In this document: positions 1 to 6,795 of the stretch, piece after piece
Layout of the letters: each line of letters starts with the position of its first letter
How positions within the stretch are numbered: position 1 is the stretch's first letter
IMG/VR virus record: IMGVR_UViG_3300023082_000014
Location: 1-49,558 of that record
DNA length: 49,558 bases
Source: a virus
Strand: one strand, 5' to 3'
Program-made: the position numbers and the translations under genes
The notes under the pieces: model-generated
Told to the model about the DNA's origin: nothing
Seen by the model: the letters and a program-made list of their open reading frames with translations, nothing else
Databases searched by the model: none

Positions 1-260
1 ACTACACCGAGTTTTCGCTGGAGGCCTTTTTGAAAGCCGACAGTGCGGGCCGTGCGGAGTGGTACAGCAAGATGACCCAGAACGGGATCATGACCCGTGA
101 CGAATGCCGCGTTAAGGAGAACCTCCCGCGCCACGGCGGCAACGCCTCGGTGCTCACCGTTCAGACCAACCTCGCGCCAATCGACAAGCTCGGCCAGTCC
201 ACCGACGGGCAAGCCGCTCAAAACGCTTTGAAAAACTGGCTCGGCCAGGCCCAGGAGTAA
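1..260 (+). CDS. Portal protein, C-terminal fragment (HK97 family)
   Basis: This is the open 3' end of a gene that begins before the window, read in frame from base 3. The about 85 visible residues carry the 'GIMTRDECRVKENLP' motif found near the C-terminus of HK97-type portal proteins, followed by a loose tail ending in GQAQE. The portal is the dodecameric ring at the capsid vertex through which DNA is packaged. Its position two bases before a ClpP-like prohead protease and upstream of an HK97-fold capsid gene is the standard order. The N-terminal part and the large terminase lie outside the window. Confidence 0.85.
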   Translation, partial: YTEFSLEAFLKADSAGRAEWYSKMTQNGIMTRDECRVKENLPRHGGNASVLTVQTNLAPIDKLGQSTDGQAAQNALKNWLGQAQE

Positions 261-262
261 CC

Positions 263-1126
263 ATGCCATTGAATGTAAATGCTCGCAGTTTCAACTGTGA
301 GTTGAGCCCGCGCGCGCTTGATTTGTGGAACCCGGATCTGCGCGCTGCGCTGGAAGCCGGCACCGATACGATCACTATGTACGGGATCATCGGTGAGGAT
401 TGGTACGGCGAGGGCGTCACGCTCAAGCGCGTGGACGCGGCGCTTCGGTCGATTGGCGACAACCCAGTGACGGTCTACATCAACTCCCCGGGCGGCGACA
501 TGTTCGAGGGGATTGCAATCTATAACCGCCTACTCGAGCACTCTCAAGAGGTGACGATCAAGGTCCTTGGCCTGGCGGCCTCGGCGGCATCTGTCATCGC
601 AATGGCGGGCGCCAAGCGCGAAGTCGCCAAGACAGCGTTCCTGATGATCCACAACTGCTGGACCTATTTTGCCGGCAACCGCCACGCCATTCGCGAGCTC
701 GCCGACACGATGGAAGAGTTCGACCGCGTAATGATCAGCCTGTACGCAGACACGAGCGGCCAGGATGAGTCCGCGGTGGAGAAGATGCTCGACGCTGAGA
801 CCTACATGAACGGCTCGAACGCCGTCGAGAAGGGCTTCGCTACCGGCCTGATCTCAGCATCCGAAGTGGAGCAAACCCCGAGCGAGGAAGGTAATCAGGC
901 TCACTCGGCCCGCAAGCTCGACGCTGCGCTCGCCAAATCAGGGATGCCGCGCAGCGAGCGCCGCAAGCTCATCTCAGAAATCAAGACCAGCACGTCTAGC
1001 GCTGCTGGCGGCGATACGCTTCGCGCTGTCGTGCCGGGCAAGCCCAGCGCTGCCCTTGATGTATCCGCGTTTGAAGAAACCGCAAATCAGGCGTCGGCAC
1101 TTCGGGGGCTTATCCCCGCCTGCTGA
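263..1126 (+). CDS. Prohead (head maturation) protease, ClpP/S14 type
   Basis: A serine protease of the ClpP fold, which in HK97-like phages cleaves the scaffold domain from the capsid protein during maturation. Visible features are the INSPGGD oxyanion-region motif (residues 73-79), the nucleophile Ser107 in GLAASAAS, and His130 in MIHNC. At 287 residues it has a C-terminal extension past the roughly 200-residue protease core, rich in Ser/Ala and possibly a scaffold-like or self-cleaved segment. The ATG lies two bases after the portal stop. The substrate is presumably the N-terminal coiled coil of the next gene. Confidence 0.92.
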   Translation: MPLNVNARSFNCELSPRALDLWNPDLRAALEAGTDTITMYGIIGEDWYGEGVTLKRVDAALRSIGDNPVTVYINSPGGDMFEGIAIYNRLLEHSQEVTIKVLGLAASAASVIAMAGAKREVAKTAFLMIHNCWTYFAGNRHAIRELADTMEEFDRVMISLYADTSGQDESAVEKMLDAETYMNGSNAVEKGFATGLISASEVEQTPSEEGNQAHSARKLDAALAKSGMPRSERRKLISEIKTSTSSAAGGDTLRAVVPGKPSAALDVSAFEETANQASALRGLIPAC

Positions 1127-1154
1127 TCGACTGGCGCTGCAACCCACTAGATAA

Positions 1155-1175
1155 CCGCCCGAGAGGCGGTTTTTT
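1155..1175 (+). terminator. Rho-independent terminator or attenuator before the capsid gene
   Basis: A CCGCC/GGCGG stem (1155-1159, 1165-1169) with a 5-nt loop is followed by six T. It sits between the protease and capsid genes, which belong to one late operon, so it may attenuate rather than end transcription. Late antitermination could override it. Confidence 0.7.
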
Positions 1176-1196
1176 CATTTTTGAAAGGACAAAATC

Positions 1197-2393
1197 ATGC
1201 CTGTAGATCTTTCTGCAATTGAAGCTTCCCAGAAGCAAACCCAAGCCGACCTGAAAGCTGTTGGCGACCAGATCAAGACCTACGCCGAGCGCACTGAGAA
1301 GGAAATCAAAGCCTCCGGTGAAATGCAGGCTGAAACCCGTGGCAAGGTGGACGAGCTGCTGATGAAGCAGGGCGAGCTTCAAGCGCGCATGCAGGACGCT
1401 GAGCAAAAGCTGGTCAATGCCAACAAGCGTCATGACCCGGAAGTTCAGCAGTCTGCCGGTCAGCTCGTCGCCGCGAAAATGACCGAAGAGGGCGTCAACA
1501 GCTCTTTCCGCGGCTCCCGCCGTGTGGAAGTGCCACGCGCCGCAATCACCTCGGTGCCCACTTCCGGCGGCGCGCTGGTGCAAACGGAGCGCGTTGGCAT
1601 CGTCCTCGCGCCTCAGCGCCGCCTGACCATTCGCGATCTGGTTGCGCCTGGCACCACCGACAGCAACGCAGTCGAGTACGTGCGTGAAACCGGCTTCACC
1701 AATAACGCTGCAATTGTCGGCGAGGGGATGGCCAAGCCCTACAGCGAACTGAAGTTCGAGCTGCAGAACGCCAACGTGCGGACCATCGCACACCTGTTCA
1801 AAGCCAGCCGTCAGATCCTGGACGACGCTTCTGCACTGCAGAGCTACATCGATGCCCGTGGCCGTTATGGTCTGCTGCTGGCTGAAGAGGCTCAAATCCT
1901 TTACGGCAACGGCACAGGTAACAACCTCAAGGGCATCATCCCTCAGGCCCAAATCTACGCTCCGCCTGCGGGTATTCAGGTTCAGGCCATCCAGCGTATC
2001 GACCGTATCCGGTTGGCCCTACTTCAGGCGCAGCTGGCCGAGTTCCCGTCCACCGGTATCGTGCTGAACCCAATCGACTGGGCTGCCATCGAGTTGCTCA
2101 AGGATGGCGAAGGTCGTTACATCATCGGTAAACCGCAAGAAGGTACCGCGCCGCGCTTGTGGAACCTGCCGGTGGTGGAAACCCAAGCCCTCGTTCAAGA
2201 CCAATTCCTGGTCGGCGCCTTCAGCCTGGCTGCGCAGATTTACGACCGCATGGGCATCGAGGTTCTGGTCTCGACTGAAAACGACAAGGACTTCGAGAAC
2301 AACATGGTGACCATCCGAGCGGAAGAGCGCTTGGCTTTCGCTGTGTATCGCCCAGAAGCCTTTGTCACCGGAGCGCTGACCCCGGCCGCCTAA
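1197..2393 (+). CDS. Major capsid protein, HK97 gp5 family
   Basis: Forms the icosahedral shell. Residues 1 to about 100 are a charged coiled coil corresponding to the HK97 delta (scaffold) domain, removed by the protease. The rest aligns by eye with HK97 gp5 (RRLTIRDL, NAVEYVRE, FKASRQILDD, GIVLNP.DW, EERLA). The three residues of HK97's autocatalytic isopeptide chemistry appear conserved: E-loop Lys180 in MAKP (HK97 K169), Asn369 in ENNM (N356) and Glu376 in RAEERLA (E363). Covalent chainmail is therefore plausible. A Shine-Dalgarno-like GAAAGGAC precedes the ATG. Confidence 0.96.
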   Translation: MPVDLSAIEASQKQTQADLKAVGDQIKTYAERTEKEIKASGEMQAETRGKVDELLMKQGELQARMQDAEQKLVNANKRHDPEVQQSAGQLVAAKMTEEGVNSSFRGSRRVEVPRAAITSVPTSGGALVQTERVGIVLAPQRRLTIRDLVAPGTTDSNAVEYVRETGFTNNAAIVGEGMAKPYSELKFELQNANVRTIAHLFKASRQILDDASALQSYIDARGRYGLLLAEEAQILYGNGTGNNLKGIIPQAQIYAPPAGIQVQAIQRIDRIRLALLQAQLAEFPSTGIVLNPIDWAAIELLKDGEGRYIIGKPQEGTAPRLWNLPVVETQALVQDQFLVGAFSLAAQIYDRMGIEVLVSTENDKDFENNMVTIRAEERLAFAVYRPEAFVTGALTPAA

Positions 2394-2447
2394 CCCTTCC
2401 CAAAGAGCGCCGCCCTCGGGCGGCCTCACTTATTCAGGAGCGATGAA

Positions 2448-2930
2448 ATGGCACGTACAAGCGCGAGCGATGCAAGTAAGGGTGCTGCTACAGCAGCGAA
2501 TACGACCGCTGGTGAGGCTGGCCAGCAGACTCCGGCACAAAGCACCGCCGGCCCGGCCACCCCGCCCGGCGTTCAAGGTGGAAGCGCGGTACCTGATAGC
2601 ACTTCCGTGGCGGGCGCAGGAACCGGTCCGCTCCAGCCCACAGATCCGGCCAATGGCATTGGCAACACCGTGCAGGCTGGTCAACCGGCCTCCGGTGCCG
2701 CAGCAGCCGGCTCGACGATTACCCTCGACGCTGCTGCAGCGGCCGGTGACCAGTTGCAGGCGGATGTCGCTGCCGAGGACGGCAACGAGATCATGATTTA
2801 CCCGTTGCGCAGCTACCTGGACGGAAAAGAGATCCGCCGTGCCGGGGGTAAAGGTTACAAGTCGCCGAAGCATGACGCGGTGTCGCTGGTCACTGCCGGC
2901 CTGGCTACCGACAAAAAGCCGAAGGCCTGA
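2448..2930 (+). CDS. Head-associated protein of unknown function, Ala/Gly/Thr-rich
   Basis: 160 residues. Residues 1 to about 105 are low-complexity Ala/Gly/Thr/Pro, likely disordered. The last about 55 residues (from NEIMIYPLRSYLDGKEI) look like a small folded domain. The ATG at 2448 is preceded by AGGAG and is preferred to an overlapping out-of-frame ATG at 2443. Its place between the capsid and connector genes fits a decoration, linker or completion protein, but nothing in the sequence proves a role. Confidence 0.75.
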   Translation: MARTSASDASKGAATAANTTAGEAGQQTPAQSTAGPATPPGVQGGSAVPDSTSVAGAGTGPLQPTDPANGIGNTVQAGQPASGAAAAGSTITLDAAAAAGDQLQADVAAEDGNEIMIYPLRSYLDGKEIRRAGGKGYKSPKHDAVSLVTAGLATDKKPKA

Positions 2931-2931
2931 C

Positions 2932-3273
2932 ATGAACGCCATCCCGACCGATCAAGCGATGCAACATCTGCGGGCGGACGAGGATGACCGCGAGTACGTC
3001 GAACTGCTGCTGACCGCCGCCGAGGACAGTGCCTCCCAGTTCCTGAATCGGCGGTTTTATGCGGACTTGGATTCGCTGGGGGCTGCTGTGCTCGACGGGT
3101 CGGCCGGTCTTGATCCAGTGCTGATGACTGCATCGATCCGCGCCGCCTGCTTGCTGATCCTGGGCTCCCTCTATGCCAACCGCGAGGATACGGCCAGCGG
3201 CGCTGCATTCAGTGAGTTGCCGATGGGCTCGCGGTCGTTGCTGACACCTTACCGAATCGGCTGGGGGATCTGA
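2932..3273 (+). CDS. Head-tail connector protein (HK97 gp6-like)
   Basis: A 113-residue adaptor of the phage head-tail connector family, which packs as a ring beneath the portal. It is mainly helical, with the typical pattern of an N-terminal Asp/Glu-rich helix (DEDDREYVELLLTAAEDSA), the 'FLNRRFY' motif and a C-terminal 'LLTPYRIGW' ending, the motif common at the end of gp6 proteins. The start is the ATG two bases after the previous stop. The next gene begins on the last base of this one's stop codon. Confidence 0.85.
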   Translation: MNAIPTDQAMQHLRADEDDREYVELLLTAAEDSASQFLNRRFYADLDSLGAAVLDGSAGLDPVLMTASIRAACLLILGSLYANREDTASGAAFSELPMGSRSLLTPYRIGWGI

Positions 3274-3605
3274 TGCGTGCAGGCAAGCTTCGACACCATG
3301 TAATGCTCCAGCGCCCTGAGTATTCGCAAGATCCAGTGAGCGGGGAGGTCATCCCATCATGGGTTGACGTCACCAAGGTATGGGCCGCAATCGAGCCGCT
3401 GTCGGCACGAGAGTTCATCGCCGCAGCAGCGGGTCAGTCTGAAGTGACGTCGCGTGTGGTGATTCGTTACCGCCCGGGCATCACCTCAGCGATGCGGATC
3501 ATTCACAGCGGCAAGGTCTACAACATTCATGGAGTGCTTGCCGACATGGAGAGCGGCCGCGATTACCTGACGCTTCCGTGCAGCGAGGGCGTCAACGATG
3601 GTTGA
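3273..3605 (+). CDS. Head closure (head-tail joining) protein, SPP1 gp16/HK97 gp7-like
   Basis: 110 residues. The N-terminal 'MRAGKLRHHVMLQRP' and the internal 'VWAAIEPLSAREF' are the signatures of the phage head-tail joining family, which plugs the connector after packaging. The beta-rich middle ('SRVVIRYRPGITSAMRI', 'YNIHGV') also fits. It overlaps the upstream connector stop by one base and the downstream gene by eight, so the joining genes are translationally coupled. Confidence 0.88.
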   Translation: MRAGKLRHHVMLQRPEYSQDPVSGEVIPSWVDVTKVWAAIEPLSAREFIAAAAGQSEVTSRVVIRYRPGITSAMRIIHSGKVYNIHGVLADMESGRDYLTLPCSEGVNDG

Positions 3606-4083
3606 TACGGTGCAGTTCAGTCTGATCGGCATCGACTCACTGGTCGCGAAGCTTGAAGCCGTCTCTTACGACGTCAAGCGCAAGGGTGGGCGTGCAGCTC
3701 TGCGCAAGGCTGCGCAGGTCGTGGCGGACAAAGCTAGGGAAGGGGCGCAGAAACTCGACGACACGGCAACAGGCCGCTCGATCGCGAAGAACATCGCGCT
3801 GCGTTGGAATGGCCGGCTGTTCAAAGCATCGGGCGATCTAGGGTTTCGCGTTGGGGTTCTTCACGGTGCCAAAATCGCCAAAAAGGGCAACCCTGACGAA
3901 GGGGATTCTGGACCTACACCGCACTGGCGGTTCTTCGAGTTCGGCACCGCCAAGATGGCGGCCAATCCATTCATGCGCAAGGCGCTGGCTGACAACATCA
4001 GCCTGGCCACGAACACGTTCATCACTGAATACGAAAAGGCCATTGACCGGGCGATCCGGCGTGCGGCGAAGGCGGCCAAATGA
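3598..4083 (+). CDS. HK97 gp10-family tail terminator/completion protein
   Basis: 161 residues with the gp10 pattern: a 'GIDSLVAKLEAV' start, an amphipathic helix with 'ALRKAAQVVADKAREGA', and the conserved 'HWRFFEFGTAKMAANPFMRKAL' motif near the end. It acts at the head-proximal end of the tail. It overlaps both neighbours by four to eight bases, as usual in this module. Confidence 0.9.
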   Translation: MVDTVQFSLIGIDSLVAKLEAVSYDVKRKGGRAALRKAAQVVADKAREGAQKLDDTATGRSIAKNIALRWNGRLFKASGDLGFRVGVLHGAKIAKKGNPDEGDSGPTPHWRFFEFGTAKMAANPFMRKALADNISLATNTFITEYEKAIDRAIRRAAKAAK

Positions 4084-4448
4084 AATACCCACCCATTTTC
4101 CAAGTGGCGGCGGCCGATCCTGCTGTAACGGCTCTCATCGGGCAAAACCCGGTCAGGCTTTACCTATTCGGCATGGCACCGGATAAACCCGCTGGGACCT
4201 ATTGCGTGTGGCAGGTCATCAACGGCAGCCCGGAAAACTATCTCGCGGGGCGCCCCGATGTCGAGGCTTACGGCCTGCAGGTTGATGTCTACGCCGCTAC
4301 TGCCGCGGCTGCTCGCGCAGCAGGTCAGGCCATCGAGTACGCAATCGAATTGGTCGCGCGCGTGACCAGCTACAACGGCGAAACCCGCGACACCGAGACG
4401 ACGCTCTACCGCTACAGCTTCGACGTCGACTGGATCGTCCAGCGATAA
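4080..4448 (+). CDS. Tail completion protein, DUF3168 family
   Basis: 122 residues. The 'YPPIFQVAAADPAVTALIG' opening, the central 'TYCVWQVINGSPENYLAGRPDVEAYGLQVDVYA' and the C-terminal 'YRYSFDVDWIVQ' are the DUF3168 pattern, a family usually placed between gp10-like and major tail tube genes. It probably caps or completes the tail tube. The ATG overlaps the upstream stop (ATGA). Confidence 0.88.
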   Translation: MKYPPIFQVAAADPAVTALIGQNPVRLYLFGMAPDKPAGTYCVWQVINGSPENYLAGRPDVEAYGLQVDVYAATAAAARAAGQAIEYAIELVARVTSYNGETRDTETTLYRYSFDVDWIVQR

Positions 4449-4466
4449 CCGAACAACCCAAACCGG

Positions 4467-4488
4467 CCCGCTACAAGCGGGTTTTTTT
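4467..4488 (+). terminator. Rho-independent terminator/attenuator before the tail tube gene
   Basis: CCCGCT/AGCGGG stem (4467-4472, 4476-4481) with a 3-nt loop, then seven T. It lies inside the late operon, directly before the highly expressed tail tube gene. Confidence 0.75.
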
Positions 4489-4511
4489 GTGCCCGACATT
4501 TGGAGATCACC

Positions 4512-5243
4512 ATGTCGATTCTGTCCCAAGGAACCCAGATTTACGCCCTGGTGCCGAGTGCCGCTAACCCAGCGGCTTTCGAAATTCTCGAAATTGAATG
4601 CGCTACGGCATTTAGCCCGGGCGGTAACCCTGCTGACCAGATCGAGGTTACCTGTCTGAGCGACAAGGTGCGACGCTACATGCGCGGCCTGCGTACCCCT
4701 GGCCAAGCCTCGTTAACTCTCAATGCGGATCCCCGCAACGCATCGCACGTCAGGCTGCACCAGCTCTCCGAAGACGACTCGATCGAGAGCATTCACTGGG
4801 CAGTGGGTTGGTCAGACGGCCTGGACATCGCGCCAACAGTCGGAGCGGCGGGAGCGCTGGCGGCGCTGAGTCTTGCCAATGGGGGCAATGGCTACACCTC
4901 GGCCCCAGCAGTTGCCTTCACCGGGGGCGGCGGCAGTGGTGCGGCAGCAACCGCGCTGATCGCGGGCGGGAAGGTCACAGGCTTCACTATCACCAACGCT
5001 GGCACGGGCTATACGTCCGCTCCTGCCGTGACGCTGACTGGCGGCGCTGGCTCTGGTGCTGTGGCGGCTGCGGTGGTTGGCGAGGCCGATGATTTCGTGC
5101 TGCCAAACACTCGCACCTGGTTCATCTTCGACGGCTACGTGTCGGACTTTCCGTTCGACTTCGCCGGCAATGCCGTCGTGACCACTGCGGCAACGATCCA
5201 GCGCTCCGGTGGTTCTGCCTGGATTCGTAAGGTGGCCGCATAA
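4512..5243 (+). CDS. Major tail tube protein with an inserted Gly-rich repeat domain
   Basis: 243 residues. The flanks (about residues 1-105 and 195-243) resemble lambda gpV/HK97-type tube proteins ('[31 protein letters not shown]', '[21 protein letters not shown]'). Between them, residues about 115-190, are two copies of a repeat built on [20 protein letters not shown] and [20 protein letters not shown]. The insert interrupts the tube fold and is probably displayed on the tail surface, like the Ig-like domain on lambda gpV, though here it is internal. GGAGATCACC before the ATG fixes the start; an upstream TTG at 4500 is less likely. Confidence 0.88.
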   Translation: MSILSQGTQIYALVPSAANPAAFEILEIECATAFSPGGNPADQIEVTCLSDKVRRYMRGLRTPGQASLTLNADPRNASHVRLHQLSEDDSIESIHWAVGWSDGLDIAPTVGAAGALAALSLANGGNGYTSAPAVAFTGGGGSGAAATALIAGGKVTGFTITNAGTGYTSAPAVTLTGGAGSGAVAAAVVGEADDFVLPNTRTWFIFDGYVSDFPFDFAGNAVVTTAATIQRSGGSAWIRKVAA

Positions 5244-5599
5244 TGGATCTGAGCATCGAGAGTCTCAAGAAATCCAAAGCGTTCACCTCCCGCCCGGTCG
5301 AAAAAACCATTGAATGGGAAAATGCCGGGAAGAAGCACAAGTTCATCACGTACGTTCGACCGTTGTCTTACCAGACCGCGGTTGGCGACATCAGCGCGCG
5401 GAATGGGGCAGATCCTCTCGCTGCGCGTATCGCATCCAGCATCTGCGACAAGGATGGCGCGCCGGTCTTCACCGTTGCGGACCTGACCGGACAGAACGAT
5501 CCGGAGCGTGGCGCGCTGGATCCGTTGCTTACGCAGCTGCTGCTGATTGCGATCAGTGAGGTTCAGAACCTGGGAAAGACACCGGCCTCGACGAAGTAG
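5243..5599 (+). CDS. Tail assembly chaperone, lambda G-like
   Basis: 118 residues, translated from an ATG overlapping the tail tube stop (TAATG). It is the short product of the G/GT pair, which coats the tape measure protein during tail assembly. Its reading frame contains a lambda-type slip site eight codons before the stop, so a minority of ribosomes extend into the next frame. 'KKHKFITYVRPLSYQTAVGDI' and the acidic C-terminal half fit the family loosely; position and the frameshift signal are the stronger evidence. Confidence 0.85.
   Translation: MDLSIESLKKSKAFTSRPVEKTIEWENAGKKHKFITYVRPLSYQTAVGDISARNGADPLAARIASSICDKDGAPVFTVADLTGQNDPERGALDPLLTQLLLIAISEVQNLGKTPASTK
5572..5578 (+). promoter_or_regulatory. 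Programmed -1 ribosomal frameshift site (GGGAAAG)
   Basis: GGGAAAG is read in the G frame as ctG GGA AAG, the exact X XXY YYZ phasing and the same heptamer as lambda's G-T site. Slippage after AAG gives GAC-ACC-GGC..., producing DTGLDEVDEIWCELVMNG and continuing without a stop to 5880. The open extension through the G stop shows the two frames are meant to be fused. Confidence 0.92.
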
Positions 5600-5880
5600 A
5601 CGAAATTTGGTGCGAGCTCGTCATGAATGGAATCGGCGGCCGCACCATTGCCGAGGCGCAGGCCAACATGACCTTTCCCGAGTTCATGGTGTGGTGCAAG
5701 TTTCGCGGCAAGCGGGGCTCGCTGAATCAGGGCATGCGGATCGAAGCGGCCATGGCTCGATTGGCCTCGTTCTATGGCAACAGCCGCGCTGGCAAGAAAG
5801 TCTTCAGCATTGAAGACTTTGCGCCTCACATGGATGAGCCGCCACTGAGTCTCGATCAGGCAATGGCGACATGGGCCTGA
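5578..5880 (+). CDS. Tail assembly chaperone extension, lambda T-like (made as G-T fusion)
   Basis: This -1 frame is entered from the slip site at 5572-5578 and gives about 100 residues fused to the G N-terminus. It has an ATG at 5623 but no clear ribosome-binding site there. The sequence 'LDEVDEIWCELVMNGIGGRTIAEAQANMTFPEFMVWCKFR...RIEAAMARLASFYG' matches the style of T regions in Pseudomonas siphophages. In lambda the T domain recruits the tail tube protein to the G-coated tape measure. Confidence 0.85.
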   Translation, partial: DTGLDEVDEIWCELVMNGIGGRTIAEAQANMTFPEFMVWCKFRGKRGSLNQGMRIEAAMARLASFYGNSRAGKKVFSIEDFAPHMDEPPLSLDQAMATWA

Positions 5881-5939
5881 GCAACTATCGACAATTGGAT
5901 TGTTTGGTATGCTTGCGCGAGTCAATGGAGGGAACACTG

Positions 5940-6746
5940 ATGCGCAAGGTTGTTGTGTTTGTCGTTGCAGCTTTAATGCTTTCCGGATGCGGTGAGCCAA
6001 AGCTTGATGGTAGCTCGGAAGATGCGATGAAGAGTTCGGTGCAGAAAGTCTCTGAAAGTCTTTCAGCGGACAAACGAGCTCAGTTTGAAAGTGATCTGAA
6101 GCTAATACTTCTGAGCGGGCTAGATTTCAAAGCAGTTCTCAAGGGAGAGAAGTCCACTTCGGACACCACAAAGGCGTTGTTGGCGGACCTCAACGGGAAG
6201 ACCGCGGAGCAGGTGGCCGCAGCAGCGACCTCTATCCGGATTGAGCGAGAGCGTAGGGAGCGGGAGCAAGCCTTGCTGGAGATCGAAGAACTCCAAAAAA
6301 AGGAAGCGGCATCAGTAGCGTCTAAGCAGCAGTTGTCTGCTTTCACAGTGCCAAAGTCGCGGTTCTATTTGCAAGAGGAGAAATACTCGTATCGACCGAA
6401 GCCCGTGATCGAAATTACTGTTAAAAATGGTACGCAGTCGGCTGTCTCAAGGGCTTATTTCAGAGGAACGGTGGCGTCCCCGGGCAGATCAATTCCTTGG
6501 ATAGTTGAAAACTTCAACTATGAAATCAGTGGTGGTCTCGAGCCGGGGGAGCAGCAGACTTGGAGCTTGTTGCCAAACCAATTCGGGCCTTGGGGAAAGG
6601 TCGACCCTCCGCAAGATGCTGTGTTCACGGTAGAGGTCGTCCGTCTTGACGGCCCGGACAAAAAGGCTCTATTCGATTCCGAGGGATTCTCAGAATCTAG
6701 CAAGTCCCGCTTGGAGTTATTGAAAAAGCAATATCCGAAGCTCTAA
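5940..6746 (+). CDS. Lipoprotein moron (DUF6694-like), inserted between chaperone and tape measure genes
   Basis: 268 residues from the ATG at 5940, which has GGAGGGA upstream. The N-terminus is a lipoprotein signal peptide, MRKVVVFVVAALMLSGC with lipobox LSGC at about residue 17. It is followed by a Lys/Glu-rich helical region ('KVSESLSADKRAQFESDLKLI', reminiscent of DUF6694-type lipoproteins) and a beta-rich domain from about residue 150. It is not a tail gene. Codon use is more AT-rich than its neighbours and its own terminator follows. A lysogenic-conversion role such as superinfection exclusion is an inference. Confidence 0.85.
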   Translation: MRKVVVFVVAALMLSGCGEPKLDGSSEDAMKSSVQKVSESLSADKRAQFESDLKLILLSGLDFKAVLKGEKSTSDTTKALLADLNGKTAEQVAAAATSIRIERERREREQALLEIEELQKKEAASVASKQQLSAFTVPKSRFYLQEEKYSYRPKPVIEITVKNGTQSAVSRAYFRGTVASPGRSIPWIVENFNYEISGGLEPGEQQTWSLLPNQFGPWGKVDPPQDAVFTVEVVRLDGPDKKALFDSEGFSESSKSRLELLKKQYPKL

Positions 6747-6758
6747 TAATTTGTTAAA

Positions 6759-6779
6759 CCCGCTACGGCGGGTTTTTTT
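6759..6779 (+). terminator. Terminator after the lipoprotein gene
   Basis: CCCGC/GCGGG stem (6759-6763, 6768-6772), TACG loop, then seven T. It closes the lipoprotein cassette just before the tape measure gene. Confidence 0.78.
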
Positions 6780-6795
6780 ATGCCTGGAGGAAAGC

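Noticed and set aside
1110-1952. A 280-codon leftward open frame under the capsid gene.
   Set aside because: Shadow of the capsid coding sequence in a GC-rich genome; no start signal and non-protein-like composition.
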